A stretch of 64,000 bases of DNA. Source: Gramella jeungdoensis (GTDB taxonomy: Bacteria; Bacteroidota; Bacteroidia; Flavobacteriales; Flavobacteriaceae). Positions 26,785 to 36,223 of the stretch are shown here, in pieces. The notes below the pieces were generated by a model. It had not been told where the DNA came from. It worked only from the letters and a program-made list of their open reading frames with translations, and ran no database searches. How positions within the stretch are numbered: position 1 is the stretch's first letter; each line of letters starts with the position of its first letter. The position numbers and the translations under genes were made by a program. Location: positions 62,001 through 126,000 of the forward strand of contig NZ_JAMSCK010000007.1 in assembly GCF_023805255.1 (NCBI RefSeq), in the 5' to 3' direction.

Positions 26785-28320
26785 TTAATAGTCGGTGTAA
26801 TAAATTCTTAATTTAAGTCTTTTTTCATCATTTGATGCCTCATCCCCATACAAAACCGTGCCATAAGGCGTTAACATGCTGGAGCCGGGCACTCTTTCAA
26901 CATCTTCAACATCTCTAACCGCAGACAAGTTTGAATTGTTGATATTTCCCGTAATTATAAGTCCCAGTTTTACATTTTCTGTGTCCTCACTTAAGATACG
27001 ACCAAGATGTTGTGTAATTCTTATCTTATAAAAAATCCCATTTTCATCTTCATCTCTTTCCAATCTTGAAGAAAAAACTGTCCTGGAGCTAAGAGGATCA
27101 TTCTCACTCAAAGTGGGATCAGCCTGATAATCCACAAGAATAGTATTATTCTCCAGATCGTACAGGAATAATCTTTCTGGCTCGGCCGCTCCATTCATTT
27201 TCTCCTGATTCACATAGAAAGTCAGGTTAGCTTCATTGATCAACCAGTTATTCTGCTTTAATTCCTCAAGAACAGATTCGTCCGGAAAAAGATCTATCAC
27301 AGCCATGCTTCCTTCCTGAGATTTCAAATATAAATTCTCAGATCCCACAGAAGATTGCTCTTCTATAGCCGTTAATATGCTCTCAGGAAATTCACCCGTA
27401 TATGTACTAAACTTATTTCCTCCTGTAAAATTCAGATCATAACTGGCTCTTTTCCTTACAGTCTCATCATCTTCCTCGACATCACGAGTATAATACAGCG
27501 TGATTTGGGCATTCTCATCAGAAAGATTAAACATAATCTGAGCCCCTTCAGTACTGTTAGGTTCAGCTTTGATGAAAAGACTCCTCAGATAATTTTTAAA
27601 ATTGTTATTATTGAGAAGTTCATCAGAACCCTCCTTATCAATAATTTTCTGCTTGAAGTAATCTACCGGAAGTTTTACATACAGGGCTGGAGTATTGGTA
27701 ATCGTATCATTCTCACCAGACGCATTTACTTCGTAAGTAACAAACGAATCAGCAGATGGTTTAAAATTTTCATTTATATATAGAGGTTCTCCTACAATAT
27801 TCTCTTCTACTTCTGACTGCTGATCTGAATAATATTTCTGTCTTTCTTCAAAACCCGCGTTCGGATCAAGATCATTCAGGAAATATGAGGTTTCATAAAC
27901 AGAAAGCTTGAAAGAGCCTTCCCCATAAACCGAATCCAATACATATTCGATATTATCTTCATCACTTGAAGTCTCATCTTCAGAAGCATAATATGGTAAC
28001 TTAAGCACAACACTATCCAGTTCAACGTTTTCTCCAAAATCTGGATCGGAATTCCCAAGAATTAACTGAGTAACTATACTCGCCGTACTTTCACCATACA
28101 CGGGATTTTTATTCACTCCCAGAAAATAATTAGTGAGGTTATTGGTTTGAATGGAATTGATCTTTCTGGAATAGGCATTTATATCTACCTCTCTGAGTTC
28201 AACATCGGTTGGATTATTTATGATCTCACCTCCAATATCTGTGTAATCTTCATCACATCCTACAAAAGCGAAAACAACAACCAGGAAGGTTGTTATCTGG
28301 AACAATCTTTTTAATTTCAT
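26785..28320 (-). CDS. DUF4270-type lipoprotein
   Basis: A 511-residue exported lipoprotein with lipobox FVGC (Cys22) followed by DEDYTDIGGEIINNP, the typical start of the DUF4270 family. The rest is beta-rich with many paired acidic and Asn residues. Members are found almost only in Bacteroidota. Their function is not established. The gene lies between the GT5-like protein and glmS, 12-16 bases from each, in an order I believe is conserved in flavobacteria. The context hints at cell envelope or carbohydrate work. Confidence 0.88.
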   Translation of the reverse strand: MKLKRLFQITTFLVVVFAFVGCDEDYTDIGGEIINNPTDVELREVDINAYSRKINSIQTNNLTNYFLGVNKNPVYGESTASIVTQLILGNSDPDFGENVELDSVVLKLPYYASEDETSSDEDNIEYVLDSVYGEGSFKLSVYETSYFLNDLDPNAGFEERQKYYSDQQSEVEENIVGEPLYINENFKPSADSFVTYEVNASGENDTITNTPALYVKLPVDYFKQKIIDKEGSDELLNNNNFKNYLRSLFIKAEPNSTEGAQIMFNLSDENAQITLYYTRDVEEDDETVRKRASYDLNFTGGNKFSTYTGEFPESILTAIEEQSSVGSENLYLKSQEGSMAVIDLFPDESVLEELKQNNWLINEANLTFYVNQEKMNGAAEPERLFLYDLENNTILVDYQADPTLSENDPLSSRTVFSSRLERDEDENGIFYKIRITQHLGRILSEDTENVKLGLIITGNINNSNLSAVRDVEDVERVPGSSMLTPYGTVLYGDEASNDEKRLKLRIYYTDY

Positions 28321-28336
28321 TTAATGCTTTTACTTA

Positions 28337-29149
28337 CTATTCAGACAATACTTTAGTTGTATAAAAATCCTGATAAGCCTGGGAGAAATTTTCCGGTTCG
28401 GTAAACGGAAGGACTGGTTTATTTAATTTATCTATATATTTCTTCAAATCTTCAGGCACATTATCCCCGCCAATCACCACAGCATCAGAGTTATCCACAG
28501 CTGTTTTTAACAGGTTGACAAAAGTAGGGCTTTTTAAATGTTTTACATTGGAATTTTCCAGCCCGTCAAACAAAACTTTTTTATGCATCGTATTATCTAA
28601 CGTCCCTTCAAAACTTTGATTGTAAACTGAGGTAACTATTTTAGAATCCTTAAATAAAGGCTCGTTCCCGTAGTAGTTTCTCAAATACAATGGCAAAAGA
28701 GAAGATAACCAGCCATGCACATGAATGATATCTGGCGACCAGTTAAGCTTCTTAACCGTTTCAATTACCCCTTTAGCAAAGAATATTGCGCGTTCATCAT
28801 TATCCGGAAAGAGGTTCCCATCTTCATCGGTCAAGGTTGCTTTTCTCTTAAAATAATCTTCGTTATCTATAAAATAAACCTGCATTCTTTCCTTTGGAAT
28901 AGACGCCACCTTTATAATAAGCGGCATATCCAGATCATTGATTACAAGGTTCATCCCTGAAAGTCTTATTACTTCATGAAGCTGATGCCTTCTTTCATTA
29001 ATGTTACCAAACCTTGGCATGAAAATCCTTATTTGGCCTCCAAGGTTGTTAACCATTTTAGCAGCTTCAAAAGAGGTTGATGAGATGTCGGTTTCAGGTA
29101 AGTAGGGTATAACTTCAGATGAGACGTATAATACTCTCTTATCTTTCAT
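28337..29149 (-). CDS. Glycogen/starch synthase catalytic-domain-like protein, N-terminal half only
   Basis: A 270-residue protein matching only the first Rossmann half of GT5 glycogen synthase: it starts KRVLYVSSEVIPYLPETDISSTSFEAAKM and has DIIHVHGWLSSLLPLYLR and VVIGGDNVPEDL. Full synthases have about 480 residues and a KxGGLGDV sugar-nucleotide motif; here that place reads PYLPETDISSTSFEA, and the second GT-B domain is missing. So it is unlikely to make glycogen alone. It heads the operon with DUF4270 and glmS, divergent from panC. It may be a regulator or a partner subunit; its function is unknown. Confidence 0.8.
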   Translation of the reverse strand: MKDKRVLYVSSEVIPYLPETDISSTSFEAAKMVNNLGGQIRIFMPRFGNINERRHQLHEVIRLSGMNLVINDLDMPLIIKVASIPKERMQVYFIDNEDYFKRKATLTDEDGNLFPDNDERAIFFAKGVIETVKKLNWSPDIIHVHGWLSSLLPLYLRNYYGNEPLFKDSKIVTSVYNQSFEGTLDNTMHKKVLFDGLENSNVKHLKSPTFVNLLKTAVDNSDAVVIGGDNVPEDLKKYIDKLNKPVLPFTEPENFSQAYQDFYTTKVLSE

Positions 29150-29228
29150 AAATTCTTTGCTTTAGTTGCGTTTCCGAATAAAAAACACGCAAAATTACAA
29201 AATTTTATGCAGATTGCCAGAGATATAT

Positions 29229-29236
29229 TAAGTTTG
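29229..29236 (+). promoter_or_regulatory. -7 promoter box of panC operon
   Basis: TAAGTTTG matches TAnnTTTG, 23 bases before the panC ATG. The divergent gene at 29149 also has a candidate box, TAATTTTG, on the minus strand in the same 110-base gap (29190-29197). No convincing -33 for either. Confidence 0.45.
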
Positions 29237-29259
29237 CACGCTGTTAATTTTATAATAAA

Positions 29260-30111
29260 ATGCAGGTTTTTAGGGAGAAAGAGGCAATTAAAAAAGCTAT
29301 TCAGAATGCTAAATCTGAAGGTAAGAGCATTGGTTTAGTCCCAACCATGGGAGCTCTTCACGAAGGCCATCTTTCTCTGGTTGAAAATGCCGTTAAAGAA
29401 ACCGACCAGGTCGTGGTAAGTATTTTTGTAAATCCTACCCAGTTTAATAATCCTGATGATCTGGAAAAATACCCTCGTACTCCCCAAAAGGACCTTCAGC
29501 TTCTGGAAGGCCAATTTGAGAATCTGTGGGTTTTTATTCCTGGGGCAAATGAACTTTACGGCGATAACATCCTTTCTGAAAATTTTGATTTCGACGGATT
29601 GGAATCGGTAATGGAAGGAAAGTATAGAAACGGACATTTTGACGGGGTGGGTACCGTGGTAAAACGCCTGTTCGAAATAATCAAACCCGATAAAGCTTTT
29701 TTTGGTGAAAAAGATTTTCAGCAATTACAGATTATCAGGAAGCTAATCGAAAAGACTGGTTTGCCTGTTGATATTGTAGGCTGCCCTATCTTAAGGGAAG
29801 AATCGGGGCTTGCAAGGTCTTCGAGAAATGAACGTCTAAGTAGCCAAAACCGTGAAAAAGCGGCTTTTATATATGAAACCCTTAAGGATGTAAAAGCCTT
29901 ATTTGGCACAAAAAGTGCACAATATATAACGAATTGGGTTGAGGAGAGATTTGAAAAACATCCGTTTTTAAAACTGGAATATTTTGAAATCGCAGATTCC
30001 CGAACTTTGAAAAAGATAAACGAAAAAAGAAAAGGAAGTCAATACAGGGCTTTTATCGCTGCTTATGCAGAGGATATCAGACTAATTGACAATATTGCCC
30101 TAGATAACTAA
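29260..30111 (+). CDS. panC: Pantothenate synthetase
   Basis: Joins pantoate and beta-alanine with ATP. The 283-residue protein has the two nucleotidyltransferase signatures: VPTMGALHEGHLSLV (HxGH) and LARSSRNERLS (KMSKS-like position). Between them lie FVNPTQFNNPDDLEKYPRT and GVGTVVKRLFEIIKPDKAFFGEKDFQQL. It is followed by panD after 8 bases, so the last two steps for pantothenate are encoded together. Confidence 0.97.
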   Translation: MQVFREKEAIKKAIQNAKSEGKSIGLVPTMGALHEGHLSLVENAVKETDQVVVSIFVNPTQFNNPDDLEKYPRTPQKDLQLLEGQFENLWVFIPGANELYGDNILSENFDFDGLESVMEGKYRNGHFDGVGTVVKRLFEIIKPDKAFFGEKDFQQLQIIRKLIEKTGLPVDIVGCPILREESGLARSSRNERLSSQNREKAAFIYETLKDVKALFGTKSAQYITNWVEERFEKHPFLKLEYFEIADSRTLKKINEKRKGSQYRAFIAAYAEDIRLIDNIALDN

Positions 30112-30119
30112 ATTAAAAC

Positions 30120-30470
30120 ATGCAGGTTCACGTAGTAAAATCAAAAATTCACCGGGTAAAAGTAACAGGTGCCGATTTAAACTATATTGGAAGCGTCACC
30201 ATAGATGAAGACCTTATGGAAGCGGCCAACATTATTGAAGGAGAAAAGGTTCAGATCGTAAACAACAACAACGGAGAAAGGCTGGAGACCTACGTTATTC
30301 CAGGCCCAAGGAATTCTGGCGAAATAACTCTCAATGGCGCTGCAGCCAGAAAAGTTGCCAAAGGAGATATACTTATTATCATCGCCTACGGAATCATGGA
30401 AATAGAAGAAGCCAAAAGCTTTAAACCGGCACTGGTATTTCCAGACGAAGAAACAAATTTGCTGAAGTAA
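30120..30470 (+). CDS. panD: Aspartate 1-decarboxylase (pyruvoyl enzyme precursor)
   Basis: Makes beta-alanine from aspartate. The 116-residue proenzyme has the self-cleavage site Gly24-Ser25 in NYIGSVTID; Ser25 becomes the pyruvoyl cofactor. [20 protein letters not shown] is the conserved downstream strand. Length is normal. It lies between panC and the YbhN-like gene, 9 bases ahead of the latter. Confidence 0.97.
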   Translation: MQVHVVKSKIHRVKVTGADLNYIGSVTIDEDLMEAANIIEGEKVQIVNNNNGERLETYVIPGPRNSGEITLNGAAARKVAKGDILIIIAYGIMEIEEAKSFKPALVFPDEETNLLK

Positions 30471-30479
30471 AATTCATTC

Positions 30480-31445
30480 GTGAATAAAAAACTAACCAGG
30501 ATATTAAAGATCAGTATTCCCCTGTTATTGGGGATTTTTTTGATCTGGTATTCTCTGGAAAGTTCAACTCCTCAGGAACGCGAAAATCTTTGGCAAAGCA
30601 TACGAGAGGCGAATAAATTCTGGATCCTGGTTTCCTTCCTGCTGGGCACACTCTCTCACATATCAAGGGCTTACCGCTGGAAATACATGCTGGAACCAAT
30701 GGGATATTCTTCATCCCTTTCCAATCGGTTTATGGCTGTGATGGCAGCATACCTGGCAAATTTTGGTATCCCCAGATCTGGTGAGGTCCTTAGGGCGGTT
30801 ACCCTTACAACCTATGAAGACGTCCCATTCGAGAAAGGTTTTGGGACTATTATATCCGAAAGGGTTGCAGATCTTCTAATACTAATGCTTATTATAGGGC
30901 TAGCTCTTATCTTCCAAACCAACGACCTTCTTGCCTATCTTCATAATCAAAATATCAATCCGCTTTTTACATTTTTTATATTCCTTGGACTGGTAGGCAT
31001 TGCGATACTTGGTCTTAACCTAATTAGAAGATCCAACTGGCTACCATTCAAAAAGATCAAAGAACTTGCTAAAGGCCTGCTGGATGGTATGAAAAGCATC
31101 CTGAAGATGAGACAGAAATGGGCCTTTATCCTCCACACAATTTTTATCTGGACAGCCTATTTGATAATGTTCTTCGTTATAAAACTAAGTATTCCAGAGA
31201 CCACAGATACTCCCATTGGTATCATAATGGCCGCTTTTGTAGTGGGTTCATTCGCCGTTTCAGCTACAAATGGCGGAATTGGTGTTTATCCACTGGCCGT
31301 TGGCGGTGTATTGATGTTTTTCGGGGTCGAAAAGCATGGGGCCGAAGCCTTCGGATGGATCTCCTGGGCCACACAAACCGCTGTAGTCCTGCTATTTGGA
31401 GGTTTATCCTTTATTTTTCTTCCTCTTTTAAACAATAGGAAATAA
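30480..31445 (+). CDS. YbhN/AglD-like (lysylphosphatidylglycerol synthase TM region) membrane protein
   Basis: A 321-residue integral membrane protein with about eight helices, beginning with GTG at 30480. Family marks: an N-terminal helix ISIPLLLGIFLIWYS, GTLSHISRAYRWKYMLEPMGY, GIPRSGEVLRAVTLTTYEDVPFEKGFGTIISERVADLL, and the last-domain AFVVGSFAVSATNGGIGVYPLAVGG. The fold is that of the membrane part of MprF, which flips aminoacyl-lipids, but no synthase domain is present. It is likely a lipid-linked substrate flippase or related. It is joined to panC-panD in one probable operon. Confidence 0.85.
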   Translation: MNKKLTRILKISIPLLLGIFLIWYSLESSTPQERENLWQSIREANKFWILVSFLLGTLSHISRAYRWKYMLEPMGYSSSLSNRFMAVMAAYLANFGIPRSGEVLRAVTLTTYEDVPFEKGFGTIISERVADLLILMLIIGLALIFQTNDLLAYLHNQNINPLFTFFIFLGLVGIAILGLNLIRRSNWLPFKKIKELAKGLLDGMKSILKMRQKWAFILHTIFIWTAYLIMFFVIKLSIPETTDTPIGIIMAAFVVGSFAVSATNGGIGVYPLAVGGVLMFFGVEKHGAEAFGWISWATQTAVVLLFGGLSFIFLPLLNNRK

Positions 31446-31479
31446 TTATATATTGTAGGTCCGAATCAATACTACACCT

Positions 31480-32625
31480 ATGAAACGATTATTAACTCTA
31501 ATGGCAATTTTATTGCCTTTATTGACCTACGCACAGATCAAATACGAAAGTATTTCTTCAGAAAAACTGGGAGAGACCAGGCAACTAAAAATTCAGTTAC
31601 CTAGAAATTATGACGAGAACGCCGAAAAGAGATACCCGGTTGTGGTAGTTCTTGATGGTGATTACCTTTTTGAACCCGTTGCCGGGCTTATAGACTATTA
31701 TTCTTACTGGGAAGATACCCCCGAAATGATCGTGGTTGGAATAAACCAGGATGGAATAAGGATAGACGATACGGCTTATGCCGAGAACGATTTTCTACCT
31801 GTCGAAAAAGGAGCGAAATTCTTTGAATTTATCGGGATGGAACTTCTTGCTCAATTAGATCAGAAATACCGTACCGCGAATTTCAGGATCATTGTGGGAC
31901 ACGATTTCACTTCGAATTTTATCAATTACTATTTACTGAAGGAAAATCCCGTTTTCCAGGGCTATATAAATCTGAGTCCAGATCTGGCACCCGAGATGGC
32001 AAACAGAATAACAAATGCTCTTAGCACTTGTGAGGCCAAAACATGGTTCTATCTTGCCACGGCAACCGATGATATCCCTGCATTGAAAGAAGGTATTATG
32101 GGACTGGACAATCAATTGAAAAATATAGATAACCAGAACCTTAATTATAAATTCGATGATTTTCAGGATGCTACTCACTATTCTTTAGTGGGAAAAGCAA
32201 TCCCGTCGGCAATAGAAAGCATGTTCAAAATCTATCGCCCTATTTCCCGAAAGGATTATAACGAGATTCTGCTTCAGACCTCTGTATCTCCTTCTGAATA
32301 TCTTGCCGAAAAATACAATTCGATAGAAGAGCTGTACGGGTTGGAAAGACAGATCAGCGTGAACGATTTTATGGCCATATATAATGCCATTGAAAAGACG
32401 CGAAACTGGGAGGAATATAAATCTCTTTATAAAATGGCAAATGAGCACTATCCCGGAACCATGCTGGGAACCTTCTTCGAGGCACGCTATGAAGAGGAGA
32501 CCGGCAACCCTAAGCGAGCCATGAGAATCTATCAGAATGCATACGGACAAAAGAAAATTGCCTTTCTGGATACCGATTATATGCTGGAAAAAGCCGAAGC
32601 CATTAAAAAAGATTTCGGTTATTAG
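31480..32625 (+). CDS. Exported esterase-fold protein (alpha/beta hydrolase) with Asp in the nucleophile position
   Basis: A 381-residue protein with signal peptide MKRLLTLMAILLPLLTYAQ. The IroE/esterase D-like domain is clear: YPVVVVLDGDYLF, MIVVGINQDG, and DFQDATHYSLVGKAIPSAI with the family His. Where active relatives have G-x-S-x-G, this reads IIVGHDFTSNF, so residue 142 is Asp instead of Ser. A C-terminal helical part (about 270-381) looks like tetratricopeptide helices (YEEETGNPKRAMRIYQNAY). It may be a pseudoenzyme or use Asp as nucleophile. It sits 34 bases after the YbhN-like gene and 20 bases before radA. Confidence 0.8.
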   Translation: MKRLLTLMAILLPLLTYAQIKYESISSEKLGETRQLKIQLPRNYDENAEKRYPVVVVLDGDYLFEPVAGLIDYYSYWEDTPEMIVVGINQDGIRIDDTAYAENDFLPVEKGAKFFEFIGMELLAQLDQKYRTANFRIIVGHDFTSNFINYYLLKENPVFQGYINLSPDLAPEMANRITNALSTCEAKTWFYLATATDDIPALKEGIMGLDNQLKNIDNQNLNYKFDDFQDATHYSLVGKAIPSAIESMFKIYRPISRKDYNEILLQTSVSPSEYLAEKYNSIEELYGLERQISVNDFMAIYNAIEKTRNWEEYKSLYKMANEHYPGTMLGTFFEARYEEETGNPKRAMRIYQNAYGQKKIAFLDTDYMLEKAEAIKKDFGY

Positions 32626-32645
32626 CATAAAATTGTTCATCTAAT

Positions 32646-34010
32646 ATGGCCAAGGTCAAGACCACTTTTTATTGTCAGAAATGCGGAGCACAATATTCCA
32701 AATGGCAGGGAAAATGCAATTCCTGCGGTGACTGGAATACGATTGTTGAAGAACTGGTTGAAAAGCCCGATCCTAAAGACTGGAAGACTTCAGCAAAAAA
32801 AGAAGCTAAAAAGGCTTCCAAACCGCTACTAATCGCTGAAATAGAAAATACACCTCAAAACAGGATGAACACCGGGAATAATGAGCTGGACCGGGTACTG
32901 GGCGGTGGCCTTGTTCCCGGCTCCTTAACATTACTGGGAGGCGAACCTGGAATAGGAAAAAGTACCCTTTTACTTCAGATATCACTGGGATTAAGATACC
33001 GAGTGTTATATGTTTCGGGAGAAGAAAGCCAGCAGCAGATAAAGATGAGAGCCGAAAGGATCAATCCTGATCCTGCCAATTGCTTTATCCTTACCGAAAC
33101 CAAGACCCAGAATATTTTCCGCCAGGTGGAAGAAGTAGACCCTGAAGTGGTGATCATAGATTCCATCCAGACACTTCACAGTGATTATATTGAAAGCTCC
33201 CCGGGAAGTATTTCCCAGATCAGGGAATGTACCGCCGAACTCATAAAATTTGCTAAGGAGAGTAATACTCCGGTACTCCTGATTGGTCATATCACCAAAG
33301 AAGGGAGTATCGCGGGACCTAAAGTGCTTGAGCATATGGTGGATACTGTGCTTCAGTTTGAAGGAGATCGCAATCATGTTTACCGGATTCTTAGAGCCCA
33401 TAAGAACAGGTTTGGATCTACTCACGAGTTAGGGATCTACGAAATGCAGGGAAGCGGACTAAGGGAAGTGACCAATCCTTCTGAAATACTCATCTCCAAG
33501 AACGAGGAAGACCTGAGCGGAACTGCCATAGCCTCAACTTTAGAAGGGATGCGCCCACTTATGATAGAAATCCAGGCTTTGGTGAGTACAGCGGTATATG
33601 GAACACCTCAGCGATCTACCACAGGCTATAACGCAAAAAGACTGAATATGCTTCTTGCGGTCCTGGAAAAAAGAGCCGGTTTCAGGCTTGGAGCCAAAGA
33701 TGTCTTTTTGAATGTGACCGGAGGAATTACCGTTGATGATCCTGCGATAGATCTTGCGGTGATCGCCGCAATTCTATCTTCTAACGAGGATATTTCCCTG
33801 GAAAAGGACACCTGTTTTGCAGCTGAAGTTGGCCTTGCAGGTGAGATACGACCCGTGACCCGCGTGGAACAGCGTATTCTGGAAGCCGAAAAATTAGGCT
33901 TCGCCTCTATCATGGTCTCAAAACAAAGTAAAATCCCTAAGACCAGTTTTCAAATCAGAATAATAAGAGTAGCCAAAATCGAAGATGTGGTTAGCCATCT
34001 TTTTGGTTAG
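32646..34010 (+). CDS. radA: DNA repair protein RadA (Sms)
   Basis: A RecA-like helicase that drives branch migration in recombination. The 454 residues have a zinc finger with Cys10, 13, 24 and 27, Walker A GEPGIGKS (99-106), the RadA-specific KNRFGSTHELGIYEM near 257, and the Lon-like C-terminal domain (NVTGGITVDDPAIDLAVIAAI and FAAEVGLAGEIRPV). All key motifs are intact. Same strand as the hydrolase-fold gene ahead of it. Confidence 0.97.
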   Translation: MAKVKTTFYCQKCGAQYSKWQGKCNSCGDWNTIVEELVEKPDPKDWKTSAKKEAKKASKPLLIAEIENTPQNRMNTGNNELDRVLGGGLVPGSLTLLGGEPGIGKSTLLLQISLGLRYRVLYVSGEESQQQIKMRAERINPDPANCFILTETKTQNIFRQVEEVDPEVVIIDSIQTLHSDYIESSPGSISQIRECTAELIKFAKESNTPVLLIGHITKEGSIAGPKVLEHMVDTVLQFEGDRNHVYRILRAHKNRFGSTHELGIYEMQGSGLREVTNPSEILISKNEEDLSGTAIASTLEGMRPLMIEIQALVSTAVYGTPQRSTTGYNAKRLNMLLAVLEKRAGFRLGAKDVFLNVTGGITVDDPAIDLAVIAAILSSNEDISLEKDTCFAAEVGLAGEIRPVTRVEQRILEAEKLGFASIMVSKQSKIPKTSFQIRIIRVAKIEDVVSHLFG

Positions 34011-34055
34011 AAATGGCATAATTGCTGCGTATATTTATCTCAATTTGAGGTTAAT

Positions 34056-35189
34056 ATGCAAAGATTAAAACTCTTCTTTTTCTTTTTCGCTTTTCTCATC
34101 CTTTCCTGCTCCCAGTTGGAAAAGGCCGAAGATCTTATTACCGGACTTTCAGAAAAGGAACGCTATAAAAAGGAAGAAGATATTTCTGATGAGATATTTG
34201 AAATATGGGAAAGCAGAGTTGAAAAAGCCTTACGCGACAGCATAGAAATAGAATTACCCTATTCTGAAAGCGGAGAGTTAAAACCCAGGAATTTTGCTAT
34301 ATATTCTTACGAAATATACCTGATGCCGGGCGAGGTTCTGGATGCCCAAATAGAAACGGACACAAACTCTACCCTGATTTTTTCATCATTATACAGGAAA
34401 TTTTCAGAAGAAAATGAAGGTTTTGAAGAAATAGCTGTCGGAAAGCCGGAACAAAGATCCTTAAAATTCGAAATACAGGAGAAGGGTTTATATAAACTGG
34501 TACTTCAACCCGAAATCGAAGCCAACACAGCATTCACTATAAAAATCCAGAAGAATCCCGCCTATCTGTTTCCTGTTTTGAATGGTAAAAATTCAGATAT
34601 AGGCAGTTACTGGGGTGATATGCGTGAAGGAGGAAAAAGAGATCATAAGGGTATTGATATTTTTGCTGAGAGAGGGACCCCTGTTATAGCTGCGACTGCC
34701 GGCCGGGTTGGTTTCACGGGAGAAAAAGGCCTGGGAGGCAAACAAATATGGCTAAGGGACAGTAAGCGCAAACTTTCACTATACTATGCTCACTTGGACA
34801 GTATAAAACCGGGACTTAAAAGAGTACAACAAGGTGATACACTTGGTTTTGTAGGTAACACGGGCAACGCAAGATCTACTCCGCCCCATCTGCATTTCGG
34901 GATCTATAAAAGAAGGTACGGTGCTCTTGATCCCTTGGGGTTTGTTTACCAGACCGAAGAGCTTGAAGAGCCCAAAAGCGAAGATGAAATCGTTTCCAGA
35001 TTAAAGGTGATCTCACAGAAAGCCAATTTCCGGAATAAACCGGCCTCCAATAATTCAGAAATACTAAAGACCGGAAATTACGGTGAACTTTTATTTGTAC
35101 AGGGAAAAACTGCCGACTGGTTTCACGTAAGAGACAGTCTGGACCGTTCTATGTTCATCCACGAAAGTCTTGTACAATCGGCTTACTAA
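34056..35189 (+). CDS. M23-type peptidase lipoprotein with C-terminal SH3-like domain
   Basis: A 377-residue envelope protein: lipobox LILSC (Cys18), an N-terminal beta domain to about 165, the LytM/M23 core with HKGIDIF and the HLHF motif (PPHLHFGIY) holding zinc ligands, then a bacterial SH3 domain from about 315 (KVISQKANFRNKPASNNSEILKTG). It should cut peptidoglycan crosslinks in the periplasm or anchor to them. The first zinc pair H-x3-D is kept as HKGID. It is convergent with the aldo/keto reductase gene, sharing 4 bases. Confidence 0.9.
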   Translation: MQRLKLFFFFFAFLILSCSQLEKAEDLITGLSEKERYKKEEDISDEIFEIWESRVEKALRDSIEIELPYSESGELKPRNFAIYSYEIYLMPGEVLDAQIETDTNSTLIFSSLYRKFSEENEGFEEIAVGKPEQRSLKFEIQEKGLYKLVLQPEIEANTAFTIKIQKNPAYLFPVLNGKNSDIGSYWGDMREGGKRDHKGIDIFAERGTPVIAATAGRVGFTGEKGLGGKQIWLRDSKRKLSLYYAHLDSIKPGLKRVQQGDTLGFVGNTGNARSTPPHLHFGIYKRRYGALDPLGFVYQTEELEEPKSEDEIVSRLKVISQKANFRNKPASNNSEILKTGNYGELLFVQGKTADWFHVRDSLDRSMFIHESLVQSAY

Positions 35190-36220
35190 GGAGCCGGGTT
35201 CGGGATAGCTTTATGGATCTCATCTATTTCTTTCAGAATTTCTTCCGAAAGCTCAACATCGATACTATCAATATTTTCTTTTAACTGATCCATACTGGTA
35301 GCTCCTATGATATTACTGGTCACGAAAGGCTGCTGATTTACAAACGCCAGTGCAAGATGGGTAAGGCTTAATCCATGTTTATCTGCCAGGTCTTTATAAC
35401 TCCTGGTGGCTTCTACCGCCTCATCGTTTGAATATCTTTTGTATTGGGGAAAAAGATCCAACCGGCTGTTCTTCTGAATTCCATTAAGATGTTTTCCTGT
35501 AAGCGTTCCCATACCCAAGGGTGAGTATGGCAGAAGTCCCACCTTTTCCCTGAGACAAATCTCCGTTAGACCGATTTCATCTTTACGGTTCAACAGGTTA
35601 TAGGGGTTTTGAACACTTACAACTCGAGGAAGGTCATTTTTGCTCTCTTCCAGGAAACGCATCAACCCGAAAGGTGTTTCGTTGGAAAGCCCGATATATC
35701 TGATCTTTCCCTGAAGAATAAAATGTTTCAGGTTTTCAAGGATCTCCCTGAAATTATCCTCCCACTCTTCATCATGATCGTGGTCATAACCCAGTTGCCC
35801 GAAATAATTCGTATTTCTTTCGGGCCAGTGCAGCTGATAAAGGTCTATATGATCTGTCTGTAATCTTTTAAGGCTGTTATGTATAGCATCCTCAATTGCC
35901 TTTTTATGAAAGCCAAGATCAGGCCGAATATGCGATACCATATCTGCTGGACCGGCTACTTTAGAAGCGATCACAACATCGCCTCTCCTACCTGTCTTTT
36001 TTAGCCAGGTTCCTATAATCTCTTCGGTACTGCCCTGAGTTTCGGGTTTCGCAGGCACGCTGTACATCTCGGCGGTATCTATAAAATTCACACCACGATC
36101 CAGCGCATAATCAATTTGTTCGTGTCCCTCTGCTTCGGTATTCTGTTGTCCCCAGGTCATGGAACCCAGGCATATCTTACTTACTTTTAAATCGGTGTTC
36201 GGCAGTTTGCTATACTTCAT
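35186..36220 (-). CDS. Aldo/keto reductase (Tas-like)
   Basis: A 344-residue NADPH-dependent TIM-barrel reductase. The catalytic tetrad is visible: Asp48 and Tyr53 in NFIDTAEMYSV, the Lys in VIASKVAG near 84, and the His in DLYQLHWPERN near 122. The C-terminal cofactor region has SNIIGATSMDQLKENI. The long insertion with YDHDHDEEWEDN is typical of the Tas subgroup. The substrate is unknown. It is 3 bases after the OmpA-like gene and last in the xth-ompA-AKR unit. Confidence 0.93.
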   Translation of the reverse strand: MKYSKLPNTDLKVSKICLGSMTWGQQNTEAEGHEQIDYALDRGVNFIDTAEMYSVPAKPETQGSTEEIIGTWLKKTGRRGDVVIASKVAGPADMVSHIRPDLGFHKKAIEDAIHNSLKRLQTDHIDLYQLHWPERNTNYFGQLGYDHDHDEEWEDNFREILENLKHFILQGKIRYIGLSNETPFGLMRFLEESKNDLPRVVSVQNPYNLLNRKDEIGLTEICLREKVGLLPYSPLGMGTLTGKHLNGIQKNSRLDLFPQYKRYSNDEAVEATRSYKDLADKHGLSLTHLALAFVNQQPFVTSNIIGATSMDQLKENIDSIDVELSEEILKEIDEIHKAIPNPAP

Positions 36221-36223
36221 GTA

